Position numbers and translations under genes: made by a program
Source of the DNA: a virus
IMG/VR virus record: IMGVR_UViG_3300038701_001854
Coordinates: 1 to 32,972 of that record
DNA: 32,972 nucleotides
Strand: one strand, 5' to 3'
The notes under the pieces: generated by a model
The model's input: only the letters and a program-made list of their open reading frames with translations
Databases searched by the model: none
What the model was told of the DNA's origin: nothing
Shown here: in pieces, positions 8,657 to 17,123 of the stretch
How positions within the stretch are numbered: the stretch's first letter is position 1
How the letters are laid out: every line of letters starts with the position of its first letter

Positions 8657-9060
8657 TACGTGAGGCCGCGCTTGAAGATTTAGACCTTGCTTTGTCACAC
8701 GCTAAAGAATTTTGCCTAAAGCATCCCCGCGGGCTTGAGTATTGCGAAAGAAGCGCACGAAAAACACTTAAAACACTGATTGAACACAAGGACGGTGTTT
8801 TGTTCGTGTCAGAAACAGGGGTGTTCGGTGCTTCTATCCAGCCCATGTTATTTAATGACCAATATCGCCAAGCTATCGAGCATTTTTGGTATGGTGACAG
8901 GCTTATGTTTCGGCATTTTGAGAAGTGGGCGAAGTCACACGGCGTTTCTGCTGTAGCCGTAGGCTCCACTCATGGAATCGGACATGAGCGAGTTGGAAAG
9001 CACTACGAGAGGCGCGGATATAAACCCGCAGAACACGCCTTTGTGAAGGAGTTAGCATGA
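8653..9060 (+). CDS. GNAT-fold protein, T7 gp13-like
   Basis: A 135-residue protein resembling the T7 gp13/GNAT-like family often found beside podovirus ejection genes. The order is helix-rich N-terminus, GVLFVSETGVFGASIQPMLF strand pair, and the C-terminal AVAVGSTHGIGHERVGKHYE segment followed by RRGYKPAEHAFVKEL, a typical acetyltransferase-like ending. The start is TTG at 8653, overlapping the previous stop (TTGA). T7 gp13 assists virion morphogenesis; an enzymatic role is uncertain because the acetyl-CoA pyrophosphate loop is not clear. Confidence 0.7.
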   Translation: MIREAALEDLDLALSHAKEFCLKHPRGLEYCERSARKTLKTLIEHKDGVLFVSETGVFGASIQPMLFNDQYRQAIEHFWYGDRLMFRHFEKWAKSHGVSAVAVGSTHGIGHERVGKHYERRGYKPAEHAFVKELA

Positions 9061-9905
9061 GTATTTTATCTACTGTTGTGAATGGTATATTTGCCAATGA
9101 GGCCGCAGACGAAACAACAGATGCGGCTCGCGCGGCTAACGAAACAGCGCGCTATATTTACGATGATACTCGTGACAGGAACCAGTACCGTGAGAACCTT
9201 GGGAATGCGGCGCTTGCGCAACTTGGTGGCATGTATGGCATTGACGGAACTCAAACCTTTAGCGGTGGCGGTGGTAGCGGCGGCGCAAGCTTCAATGGTC
9301 AGGGCAGTCAGTTTAACACACAAGCCTATTTGGCGGCAAACCCTGATGTTGCGCAAGCATTCACACCCGGAGCGCACGGCTTTAACACAATTGATGAATT
9401 TGCACAGGCGCATTACCAGAACCACGGACAGCGCGAAGGGCGCTCGCTTGGAATTCCGCAGCAACGCATCGACGGGGCGGCGGCAAACTACGCGCAGGGC
9501 GACGCTCAGACGGGCGCACAGGGCACTAGTCCCTTCCAGGCATTCTATGATAGCCCGGACTATCAACTTGCTTTCACTGAGGGACAGCAAGCCCTAGAGG
9601 GTAGTGCAGCAGCACGTGGTGGGTTGTTGTCCGGTAACACAGGTAAGGCTTTGGTGGATTTTGGTCAAAACCTCGCAAATACAACATTCGGCAATTACAA
9701 AAACACGCTCAACAATTTGGGCGGGATTGGTCAACAGGCTAATCAAGCCGTTACACAGGCAGGTCAAAACTACTCTGCGCAATTTGGTCAAAATCAGGCC
9801 ACTATCGGGGCGGCGAATGCGAACATGTATAACCAAATCGGCGCAGGCGTAAATCGCGGCATAAATCAGGCGACACAATTCTTTGCGGGAGGCTTCGGCG
9901 GATAA
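9057..9905 (+). CDS. Ejection (DNA transfer) protein, P22 gp7 position
   Basis: A 282-residue Gly/Asn/Gln/Ala-rich protein, first of three likely ejection proteins. The N-terminus (DETTDAARAANETARYIYDD) is helical and is followed by a Gly-rich linker near residues 65-80. Residues about 85-125 contain QAYLAANPDVAQAF and AHYQNHGQREGRSLG, a small repeat motif otherwise seen in secreted and S-layer-like proteins. The C-terminal half is Asn/Gln-rich. It overlaps the GNAT gene by an ATGA. Confidence 0.75.
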   Translation: MSILSTVVNGIFANEAADETTDAARAANETARYIYDDTRDRNQYRENLGNAALAQLGGMYGIDGTQTFSGGGGSGGASFNGQGSQFNTQAYLAANPDVAQAFTPGAHGFNTIDEFAQAHYQNHGQREGRSLGIPQQRIDGAAANYAQGDAQTGAQGTSPFQAFYDSPDYQLAFTEGQQALEGSAAARGGLLSGNTGKALVDFGQNLANTTFGNYKNTLNNLGGIGQQANQAVTQAGQNYSAQFGQNQATIGAANANMYNQIGAGVNRGINQATQFFAGGFGG

Positions 9906-11137
9906 TGTTTGGATCAGATTTTAACATGCAGCGCGCCCTTGCGGGTGCGGCAGGTGGTCAGCAGGGTATTTCCCGCTATGATCAAAACCAGAGATATGAC
10001 CAGGCTTTGGGCTTTCGTCAACAACAAGCACAGCAGAAACAGGCTGGAATTGATAAAAAACAAGCAGAGGATATGCTTCTTAACACTGTGAAGTATGTTC
10101 GCCAGCTTCCTCCAGACTTGCAAAGCCGTAAGCTTGGTGCTGTTGAATACTGGAAGGTATTAGGCGGCAATCCTCAACACATGGAGCAAATGTCACAGGC
10201 GGGATTCCTTGAGAACCTAACAGACCAGAAGCTAGACGCTTTATTGGCGTCTAAGCGCTCGGAGCAGGTTTTGAAGGGTGATGAGGTGTTGCTTGGCTCA
10301 AGCGGTAATCCTATCTATGAGAACAGGCCCAATGAGGTGCTTGCGGACGGGGCGCAGCTGGCTAATGGCGCCGGAGGCATTATTGCGAATAATCCAAAGG
10401 ATTTTGCACCTCAACAACCGACTGCCACGATGCAGGAATACGAACTTGCAAAGTCACAGGGCTATCAAGGCACGATTGCAGACTTTATTCAGCAAAATAA
10501 GGCGGCCGGAGCATCCCGGCAGACAATCAATACAGGCGAAGGAGCTTACACAAAGGGCCGTGAGGAAGTGGATAAGGCCTTTGCGCCAGATTACCTAAAA
10601 TGGAAACAAGGTGGCGCTGCGGACACGATTAAGCAGTTAGGACAGCTTGATGAGGCCTTAGCTGTGCTTGAAACACGCGGAGACGTGACGGGTAAATATA
10701 TCGGCGCTGTGCCAGATGCATTAAAGCCCTATGTGGGAGAGTCGGGCCAAAACTCTATCAACACAAAACAACTTGTCGAGGAGGTTGTTCAAAGAAACCT
10801 TCGCGAGGTTTTGGGTGCGCAGTTCACTGAAAAGGAAGGCGACCGCCTTATTTCTCGCGCCTACAATGACAAACTGGACGAGGCAACAAACGCAAAACGG
10901 GTGCGCAGACTATCGCAGCAAATACGCTTGGCAGCTGAGGCGAAACAATCCCTTGCAGAACACTTTGAGAGAACAGGTAGTGCGATGGGGTGGTCAGGCA
11001 ATATTCCGTCTATGGCTGACTTTGAATCGCTTATTGACCAAATGGACAGGGAAATGGGTGTTCAAGGTCAAGGCGCGCTAACCTCTGCGGAACAAGCTGA
11101 GCTTGAAGCGCTTGAGCGCGAGTTCGCAGGGCGCTAG
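9905..11137 (+). CDS. Ejection (DNA transfer) protein, P22 gp20 position
   Basis: A 410-residue, Gln-rich, helical protein. Residues 20-60 (YDQNQRYDQALGFRQQQAQQ onward) are a charged coiled-coil stretch. Residues about 255-370 (GKYIGAVPDALKPYVGESGQ, then FTEKEGDRLISRAYNDKLDE) match a segment I have seen repeatedly in phage ejection proteins. In P22, gp20 enters the cell with the DNA and helps span the envelope. It starts at TAATG with the previous gene and converges tail-to-tail with a small reverse-strand gene; the two TAG stops share CTAG. Confidence 0.75.
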   Translation: MFGSDFNMQRALAGAAGGQQGISRYDQNQRYDQALGFRQQQAQQKQAGIDKKQAEDMLLNTVKYVRQLPPDLQSRKLGAVEYWKVLGGNPQHMEQMSQAGFLENLTDQKLDALLASKRSEQVLKGDEVLLGSSGNPIYENRPNEVLADGAQLANGAGGIIANNPKDFAPQQPTATMQEYELAKSQGYQGTIADFIQQNKAAGASRQTINTGEGAYTKGREEVDKAFAPDYLKWKQGGAADTIKQLGQLDEALAVLETRGDVTGKYIGAVPDALKPYVGESGQNSINTKQLVEEVVQRNLREVLGAQFTEKEGDRLISRAYNDKLDEATNAKRVRRLSQQIRLAAEAKQSLAEHFERTGSAMGWSGNIPSMADFESLIDQMDREMGVQGQGALTSAEQAELEALEREFAGR

Positions 11138-11313
11138 CTTTTAGCCGAAAAGATCCAAGTTAAGGCTATACCTATTCCTGTCAGGATCAGAGCGCCAATA
11201 AGCCCTGTAGTTAGTGGAACATTATCATCAGGGCCATAGGCAGCAACGAAGCCAAGCCAGAGCAACGCCATGACAACAGATATGCGAAAGATAACAGATT
11301 TTTTGAGATTCAT
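11134..11313 (-). CDS. 59-residue two-helix membrane protein, antisense moron candidate
   Basis: An open frame from ATG (11313) to TAG (11134-11136) on the reverse strand fills almost the whole gap between two late genes. The product has two hydrophobic segments, about residues 7-25 (VIFRISVVMALLWLGFVAA) and 38-55 (GLIGALILTGIGIALTWIF), joined by a short acidic loop (YGPDDN). The upstream bases are only weakly ribosome-binding (AGAAAG). A promoter may lie just upstream. Reverse-strand membrane genes among podovirus ejection genes are often lysogenic conversion or superinfection exclusion genes, as P22 sieA is; this is an inference. Confidence 0.65.
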   Translation of the reverse strand: MNLKKSVIFRISVVMALLWLGFVAAYGPDDNVPLTTGLIGALILTGIGIALTWIFSAKS

Positions 11314-11319
11314 TCTTTC

Positions 11320-11348
11320 TGTTTACACCACACTTTGCCTAAATTCAA
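11320..11348 (-). promoter_or_regulatory. Possible promoter for the antisense membrane gene
   Basis: On the reverse strand TTGAAT (11343-11348) and TAAACA (11320-11325) are separated by 17 bases. The -35 is good, the -10 is weak. Transcription would start very near the ATG at 11313, implying little or no leader. Confidence 0.3.
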
Positions 11349-11360
11349 TAGGAGGTGTCT

Positions 11361-13310
11361 ATGAGTGACCCTCGCGCCAGACTCGACGAGTTGCGCAAAA
11401 GAAAACGCCTTGAGGAATTGCGCGCGAAAGCTGGGAATCAGCCTACCCGCGTCATGGATGGTGCGGGCGATGCGACAACAAACGCTGGCTTTTTTGGGGC
11501 TATTCCTGTTGTTGGGGCGCCCCTTCAGAACATGATGCAAGGGGCCTCTAGTGAACGGCGCGGACAGGTGCTTTCAGGTATGGTTGGCGCTGCAAATGCA
11601 GCTTCATTAGGCACTGTAGATGACATTGCCGGCGCTATATCACCTGAAGCTGGTCAAGGCGCTGATTTGATGAAGCAATACGCTCGTGAGGAAAACCCAA
11701 AATCAACGTTTGCGGGAGAGGTTACGGGTGGACTTATGACGGGTGGCGCGGGCTTGCAGAAGGTTGCCGGCAGTAAAGCGCTAGGCGCTGCGGCTACAGG
11801 CGCTGCATATGGAGCAGCTTACGGCGCGGGGGAGGCGGAAGGTGGTCTAAAAGAGCGCGCTACAGGTGCGGCTTATGGCGGCGCTTTCGGCGCGGCTGGC
11901 GGCTTCCTTATCCAAAAAGCAGGGCAGGGATTAAAACAACTCATTACGCAGCGTAATTTCCGCGTTAACGGCGAACTCACAGACGAAGCGCGTCAACTCA
12001 TTCAGCAGTACGGAATAGATCCTAACGATATTCCTCCGAATGAACTTGACCAAATGGAGGCTTACTTTCGTCAAGGGAATGATGCACAACAGGCGGCGTT
12101 CTTGAATGATGTAAGCCAATTACCTCAAGAGATACCGTTAACCCGTGCAAATATCACGAGAGATGTCGATGACGCGCTTTTAGAAAGCCGAGCAGCAAAA
12201 GGTAACTTTGGGGGCGATGCACAGGTTGCAATGCAGGGTTTCCGGGGTGTTCAGGATGACGCCCTTAAGGCGAACGCTGAGACGCTTCAGGGCGGTGCGG
12301 TGTCAGCCTATGGTGAAGGTGCTGAGGGTGTCATACGGCGCGTTCAGGGCGAATCTGAGGCGCTTAAAGGGCAGGCAAAGAGTTTGCGGGCCAAGGCTAA
12401 GAACGGGAATGCATTTGTAAGCCCCGAAAGTGCAAAAGCGCTCAAAGGCACATTTGAAAACATTCTTGAGGACGAAGGGTATATTCGAGGATCAACATCA
12501 CTTCCCAAAGTTTCCGGTGTGTTGGATGATTTAAACCTTTTGGCTGAAAAGTTTCCTGAAGGGGTTCCTGTCAATGCGCTGGCTCAATGGAGGCGCAAAG
12601 TCAGCAATCTATCCAAGGGTGTGCCAGATGGCGAGAAGAACATGCTCGGCAAGCTGTCTAGGTCATTCAATGAGGAGATGGTTAAGGCTATCGACAACTC
12701 AATGGTTCAGGGTGATGAAGAGGCCATTAAGCAATGGCGCAAGTCAACAGAATTGTTTGCAGAATGGTTTAGAACTTACCAAGGTAAGAGGGGCGCTAAA
12801 AAGATTGTCGCTGAGATGGTAAATGATGACCTGACAGCAGAGGCGGCTAGTAACAAAATTATTGGTACAGGCAAGCAAAACGCGGGTAAGATTGTTGCGG
12901 AGATGAAAGAGTTTTTAGGCGCTGATAGCCCTGAATTTCAAGACCTTCGTAAGGAAGCAGCCTTTCGCTTGATGGGGCAGCGCCCGGGTGAGAGGTTTAG
13001 TGGTCAGAAATTTTACACTAGCCTTGAAAAAGAGCTAACCAAAAACCCGTCCTATATGAGAGAGCTATTTACGGCTGATGAAATAGCAAATATGCGTCGT
13101 TTTGCCAGAGTCGCTAAGCGTATCACAACCTCGCCCGATGGGTCACAGTCAAGCGCTCGAACGGCTGAAGTGTTAAGTAATATGCTTAAGGGTTCAGCGC
13201 TTCAAAAAATCCCTGTTGTTCGCAATCTTCCGCTTGTTAAGGAAATCGGAGAGATACGCGCAAGGCGGCAGGGTGCGAAGAAGGTTCGCAAGGCAATTAC
13301 TCAAAATTAA
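11361..13310 (+). CDS. Large ejection (DNA transfer) protein, P22 gp16 position
   Basis: A 649-residue protein, close to P22 gp16 (609). A basic coiled N-terminus (DPRARLDELRKRKRLEELRA) precedes a Gly/Ala-rich stretch at about residues 125-185 (GAAATGAAYGAAYGAGEAEG) that resembles membrane-active or glycine-zipper segments. The rest is helical. AGGAGG at 11350-11355 sits 5 bases before the ATG at 11361, so I choose that over the in-frame GTG at 11355. Such proteins are ejected into the host and form part of the trans-envelope channel. Confidence 0.78.
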   Translation: MSDPRARLDELRKRKRLEELRAKAGNQPTRVMDGAGDATTNAGFFGAIPVVGAPLQNMMQGASSERRGQVLSGMVGAANAASLGTVDDIAGAISPEAGQGADLMKQYAREENPKSTFAGEVTGGLMTGGAGLQKVAGSKALGAAATGAAYGAAYGAGEAEGGLKERATGAAYGGAFGAAGGFLIQKAGQGLKQLITQRNFRVNGELTDEARQLIQQYGIDPNDIPPNELDQMEAYFRQGNDAQQAAFLNDVSQLPQEIPLTRANITRDVDDALLESRAAKGNFGGDAQVAMQGFRGVQDDALKANAETLQGGAVSAYGEGAEGVIRRVQGESEALKGQAKSLRAKAKNGNAFVSPESAKALKGTFENILEDEGYIRGSTSLPKVSGVLDDLNLLAEKFPEGVPVNALAQWRRKVSNLSKGVPDGEKNMLGKLSRSFNEEMVKAIDNSMVQGDEEAIKQWRKSTELFAEWFRTYQGKRGAKKIVAEMVNDDLTAEAASNKIIGTGKQNAGKIVAEMKEFLGADSPEFQDLRKEAAFRLMGQRPGERFSGQKFYTSLEKELTKNPSYMRELFTADEIANMRRFARVAKRITTSPDGSQSSARTAEVLSNMLKGSALQKIPVVRNLPLVKEIGEIRARRQGAKKVRKAITQN

Positions 13311-13314
13311 AGCC

Positions 13315-13328
13315 GCGTCGTGAGACGC
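13315..13328 (+). other. Hairpin 26 bases upstream of the tailspike gene
   Basis: GCGTC (13315-13319) pairs with GACGC (13324-13328) around GTGA. It has the same stem as the hairpin upstream of the capsid gene and lies at almost the same distance from the start codon. No T run follows. Confidence 0.5.
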
Positions 13329-13353
13329 CGCAATTCCCATAGATGGAGATGCT

Positions 13354-15480
13354 ATGTCCACCCTATACATAGTCCCGCAGGTCGTTAACTCGGCTGGCGG
13401 GGTTCTTAATGCTACCGCAGAGTTTTACGAATCCGGCACATCTACAGCGCTTGAAGTTTATAGCGATGCAGGCCTAACATCGAGCCTCGGCAGTACGATC
13501 AATGCAGACTCAACGGGGTATTTTGGCGGCGTATATCTGAAAAGCCAGATTTACCGCGTGGTACGTAAGATTGATGGCGTTATCCTGGACACTGAAGACG
13601 ATATTAATGACAACAGTTCTGCTGTCTCATTGTTCACAAAACAGCAATCTACCACAATCACGCTAAGCCCTACGAATACGCTTACAGATGCACTCGCCAC
13701 TCTTGAAACCTATAAACTCGCAACAGGCGATTCGGTGGGTTATGACGGGGACGGGCCGCGCGTATCGGTAAGCTTTCCGTCAGGCAAGACAGAAACTAAT
13801 TATTTCCCATTTTCTTATCCATACGGCACCGCAGTTCTATTTGAAGGTCAAACCCCGACACCAGATAGGACATGCACAATTGTAGGCGCACCAGTTAGGC
13901 AAGAAACAACGCATAGTGGAGTGACGACAGAAACCAGTTTTACGCTCGACGTTTCATTTTGGACGCCAGCCCGCGCGCATGACCTTTATGTCTATGATGA
14001 CGACATTCTGAAAGAGCCTGAAAAGGACACGGATGGGGATTACACCCTAAGCGCAGACAGCACAACAATCATTGCCACTTCCAATTGGACGCCTGGTGGT
14101 ACTGTTCGTGTTATGCATGGCTATGCGCTTACATTTACGACAACTGACACATACGCGGTTGGCGATATAGCCTCAATTGAGAGCGTAATAGCCACGGGGC
14201 CACATGCAGATTCTATCGCGTGTCGGCATAGGGTGATTGCTGTATCAGGTTCTAATGTCACTGTGCGCGTATTATGGACGCTTGACGCCGCGCTTGACTT
14301 AGGAACTGTCACGAGCATGCAGGTGCGAAAGATGGCCTCTTGGCTTGATGTTGATGTTCCTGATCCAGATTTAAATGACGATACAGCGAACGCCTTTGGA
14401 ATAACATCTCTCACAGGCTTAAATTTCGATCGTGTGGGCCTAACTAATCGCGGAACTTATCATGACACAACGCTAATAGGTGTCGCGCAGGGCGCTTTCA
14501 TGACGTTTTACAATGCGTTTACAATTGATAGCCCGAAGCATGGTGTATGGACGCGAGAAGGGGCTAATTTCGTTGGTAATAATACGCAGTTCATCGGAGC
14601 GCGTGAAAACGGGATTTATATTGCCCAGGGAGGTTCGGCGCAGCTTGTCAGTGCAGAAGCCTACGGCTCTGGTGTTGCGCTTCGCCTGTCTAACGGTGTC
14701 GTGGAAGGCTCCAGTTTTAAGTGCCGGAATAACCTGCGCGGGATTTCAATGGAATTGGGATCCAGCGTGTCTGGTGGATCGATTGATAGCCAGCACAATG
14801 TTTATTATGACTTACTTCTTGAGGAAGGTGGACAAGCGTTCATGCCAACAGCTACGCTTGGTGAGGCTGGCAAAACAACGCTGTCTGTGGATATTCGTGC
14901 AGGCTCATTGTTGCATTGTGAAAACGCGACAATAAACGGCATTATTCGGCTTGAACCTGGGGCTGTTCTTATAGCTCCTGGATTGTCTGGTACGTATACA
15001 ATTGAGCATGATTTTGGTGATGGGTATGAAAATACAGCCGTTAATCACGCGGACGCCCTAGGGGGCGGCGTCTTTACCGATTTAACAGCGGTTCCGACGA
15101 ATATACTCTATAAGCATGCGTCAGCCACGCCAGCAATACAGGACATGGCTGGAGACTTGCCCAAACTGGATTTTGTAGGGACAAGCGGGACGCTGGCGTA
15201 TTTCTACTATGCGGCTGGCAAGTTCATTACACGTGTAGGCTCTAAAAACGTCACTGAACACACAAGCACGTCTTTCCGACCGGGCGAGGCGAGTATTGAT
15301 AATGGAACGTCTTCTGACCCGTGGGGGCAAATTCACACGAATGAGGGCTTTTACTATGGCGGCAATCAGGTCGTTGGCGCTCAACAGTCTGCAATTGCTG
15401 ATGTTGGGGCTGCACCTACACAATCTGACCACAATGCGGTGCTGGCGGTTCTTCGCGCGCACGGGCTTATAGACACATAG
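13354..15480 (+). CDS. Tailspike / receptor-binding protein
   Basis: A 708-residue beta-rich protein at the tailspike position. The N-terminal domain (about 1-95; AEFYESGTSTALEVYSDAGL, then STGYFGGVYLKSQIYRVVRK) is of the kind that attaches phage spikes and fibres to the virion. The middle (about 370-560) has short repeated turns with Gly, Asn and Ser, such as NGIYIAQGGSAQLVSAEAYG, consistent with a right-handed beta-helix. The C-terminus (about 640-708; SSDPWGQIHTNEGFYYGGNQ) matches a common phage fibre ending. Ribosome-binding GGAG precedes the ATG. Host polysaccharide binding or cleavage is likely but no catalytic residues are certain. Confidence 0.85.
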   Translation: MSTLYIVPQVVNSAGGVLNATAEFYESGTSTALEVYSDAGLTSSLGSTINADSTGYFGGVYLKSQIYRVVRKIDGVILDTEDDINDNSSAVSLFTKQQSTTITLSPTNTLTDALATLETYKLATGDSVGYDGDGPRVSVSFPSGKTETNYFPFSYPYGTAVLFEGQTPTPDRTCTIVGAPVRQETTHSGVTTETSFTLDVSFWTPARAHDLYVYDDDILKEPEKDTDGDYTLSADSTTIIATSNWTPGGTVRVMHGYALTFTTTDTYAVGDIASIESVIATGPHADSIACRHRVIAVSGSNVTVRVLWTLDAALDLGTVTSMQVRKMASWLDVDVPDPDLNDDTANAFGITSLTGLNFDRVGLTNRGTYHDTTLIGVAQGAFMTFYNAFTIDSPKHGVWTREGANFVGNNTQFIGARENGIYIAQGGSAQLVSAEAYGSGVALRLSNGVVEGSSFKCRNNLRGISMELGSSVSGGSIDSQHNVYYDLLLEEGGQAFMPTATLGEAGKTTLSVDIRAGSLLHCENATINGIIRLEPGAVLIAPGLSGTYTIEHDFGDGYENTAVNHADALGGGVFTDLTAVPTNILYKHASATPAIQDMAGDLPKLDFVGTSGTLAYFYYAAGKFITRVGSKNVTEHTSTSFRPGEASIDNGTSSDPWGQIHTNEGFYYGGNQVVGAQQSAIADVGAAPTQSDHNAVLAVLRAHGLIDT

Positions 15481-15488
15481 GAGGTGTT

Positions 15489-15782
15489 ATGTCCCTAACA
15501 AAATACGTCGAGCAAAGCCTAACAAGGCTATTTGTCAACGGGTCAAACGTGTTGACAGTTGGCGGGGATGACACGGCCTGTCATCTCGTGCTTTTGGATA
15601 TGCAAAAGCCTGTTAACGGTGCCTGGGTGCTTTCTGGTACGGATCGGCTGGAAGCTTCCATACAGGGCGATGAAGCCACTTTTTGTATGTTTATAGGGGT
15701 TCGTAAGGCCGTTGTTAAATTGGTGAAAGAGGGAGGTGTGTGGAGTGTTTATGTGCCGCCTGCGCCACAGGAAGATAATTAG
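15489..15782 (+). CDS. Small unknown protein after tailspike
   Basis: A 97-residue, probably beta-rich protein with a strong AGGAGG site. Alternating hydrophobics through LEASIQGDEATFCMFIGVRK and VVKLVKEGGVWSVYVPPAP suggest a single small beta domain. It sits between the tailspike and the candidate holin. A tail-associated or chaperone role is conceivable, but I do not recognise the family. Confidence 0.7.
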   Translation: MSLTKYVEQSLTRLFVNGSNVLTVGGDDTACHLVLLDMQKPVNGAWVLSGTDRLEASIQGDEATFCMFIGVRKAVVKLVKEGGVWSVYVPPAPQEDN

Positions 15783-15792
15783 AGGCCCTATT

Positions 15793-16179
15793 ATGACAGA
15801 TGTTCAAACTATCGGCGCTGGCGCGATAACTGTATTGGCTGTTGTGGGCTTTAATGTGCCTGAAATTCCGCTTTTTTATCTTCTGATGATTTCCGCAGTG
15901 GTTGGAAGCATTCAAGCTATGTCGGTTCGGTTTCACAATGGGTCTATAAAGGGAACGTGGGCGCTTTTGTGGGGGTTTATTGCGGGAGTTACGGCGGGTT
16001 ATTGGGTTGGCGACGGGATAGCAACAATTATGGGGCTTCAGGGTACAACCGCAGAGATTTTGCCTGTGTATTTAACCTCTCTTGCGGGCGCTAAATTAGT
16101 AAATGCGGTTATCAATCTCGACGTTGGTAAATGGCTTAATAGCATTTTAGAAAAGCGTTACGGAAACAAAAACAAATAA
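15793..16179 (+). CDS. Candidate holin, three membrane segments
   Basis: A 128-residue protein with three predicted membrane helices, about residues 6-20, 25-43 and 52-72, and a basic C-terminus (LEKRYGNKNK). This topology and its place ahead of the endolysin fit a class I holin, which forms the inner-membrane hole that times lysis. The start is the ATG at 15793 with AGAGG upstream; an in-frame upstream ATG at 15736 would add a segment overlapping the preceding gene and is less likely. Confidence 0.65.
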   Translation: MTDVQTIGAGAITVLAVVGFNVPEIPLFYLLMISAVVGSIQAMSVRFHNGSIKGTWALLWGFIAGVTAGYWVGDGIATIMGLQGTTAEILPVYLTSLAGAKLVNAVINLDVGKWLNSILEKRYGNKNK

Positions 16180-16220
16180 CACTTTCTTAACTAGAATCTA
16201 CACCACATGGAGTTATGACA

Positions 16221-16544
16221 ATGGCAAACAACAAAACAACACGTCTCATTAGCCGCATAGATGAGCAGGAGAAGCAAATCATTAAATCGGCGGACAGGTT
16301 GGCCCGTACAGTGCTTGACGGCCTCTCTGTGGCGTCTGAAGAGGGCGCTAGTGACTATCAGAAGGTGCGTGCCCTTGCGCCCTTGCTGCAACAAATTGGA
16401 CATCTTGGAGGCATGGCGGAAGACCAGATAAAGGCGCATGATGCTATGAAGCACTTAGCGGCTGTTCTTGGGTCTGACACAGCATTGCTACGCACAGCCG
16501 GAGATGGTACAGATCAGGATGGGCCTGGTCGCGACAAGGATTAG
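16221..16544 (+). CDS. Helical charged protein in the lysis module
   Basis: A 107-residue soluble, highly helical protein (SRIDEQEKQIIKSADRLA, DYQKVRALAPLLQQIGHLGG) with an acidic disordered C-terminus. The ATG at 16221 lies 8 bases after GGAG; an ATG at 16215 is only 2 bases from it, so 16221 is preferred. There is no signal peptide or membrane span. It sits between two membrane-protein genes, so a role in lysis timing is possible but unproven. Confidence 0.7.
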   Translation: MANNKTTRLISRIDEQEKQIIKSADRLARTVLDGLSVASEEGASDYQKVRALAPLLQQIGHLGGMAEDQIKAHDAMKHLAAVLGSDTALLRTAGDGTDQDGPGRDKD

Positions 16545-16570
16545 CAATTCCCTTACTTGATGATACATTA

Positions 16571-17005
16571 ATGGTTTTATCCGGCTTGATTGTTTTAGCT
16601 TTCAGGCGGGATAAGGCACACATAGCGGTTTGGTTTGCCCTCATTGCCTATTGGATGGCCGGGGGCGTTATTCAGGATATTACAGGCAATAACTCTATCC
16701 CGTGGCCTAACCTCGGCATGGCGGCGGCTGTTGGAATAGTCTGTGCAACAATAGGCGAACGCACACGCACTCTATGGCCGGCCTTTGTTTTTGCTTTCAT
16801 GGTTTTAACTGTTATAAACGATACATGGTATGGCATATTAACTGACTTTGCTATGCCAACCAAAGTACAGCGTTCTTTTTACCAGAATGCCTGTTATGTG
16901 CTCTTTTTCTTGAGCCTTCTCTCTGTTTGCAGCCCTGATTTGAGGAGGCTATATGTTCGACTTGGCGATGCTTGGGGGCGAATTAGGGAAAAGCCTTCTA
17001 GTTAA
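16571..17005 (+). CDS. Multi-pass membrane protein in the lysis module
   Basis: A 144-residue protein with four or five hydrophobic segments, about residues 1-11, 17-36, 46-62, 68-90 and 102-119. The C-terminus is basic (RRLYVRLGDAWGRIREK). No ribosome-binding site precedes the ATG at 16571. The frame is open upstream to 16478 without another ATG, GTG or TTG, so translation may depend on coupling with the preceding gene. It could be a second holin or antiholin. Confidence 0.6.
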   Translation: MVLSGLIVLAFRRDKAHIAVWFALIAYWMAGGVIQDITGNNSIPWPNLGMAAAVGIVCATIGERTRTLWPAFVFAFMVLTVINDTWYGILTDFAMPTKVQRSFYQNACYVLFFLSLLSVCSPDLRRLYVRLGDAWGRIREKPSS

Positions 17006-17123
17006 ACTGGTGTGGCTGGCTCTTGCATATAGCAGCTTGCATAAAAGTGTTGTTAAGTTTCGATATTGTCTTCGTAAACATCGCGTCATGAAAGCTTGGC
17101 GCAATAGGAGTCGTCATGAATGA
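16953..17123 (+). CDS. 56-residue basic small membrane-anchored protein
   Basis: The ATG at 16953 follows a strong GAGGAGG site at good spacing. The product has one hydrophobic segment at about residues 14-28 (KSLLVKLVWLALAYSS) and a strongly basic tail (KFRYCLRKHRVMKAWRNRSR). The gene starts inside the end of the preceding gene, in another frame, and overlaps the next gene by ATGAATGA. The excellent site and double overlap make it convincing. Function is unknown; the lysis context suggests a lysis regulator. Confidence 0.65.
   Translation: MFDLAMLGGELGKSLLVKLVWLALAYSSLHKSVVKFRYCLRKHRVMKAWRNRSRHE

Noticed and set aside
9066-9590. 174-residue reverse frame opposite the first ejection gene
   Set aside because: Cys/Val/Arg-rich composition typical of an antisense shadow; the plus gene is properly coupled to its neighbours.
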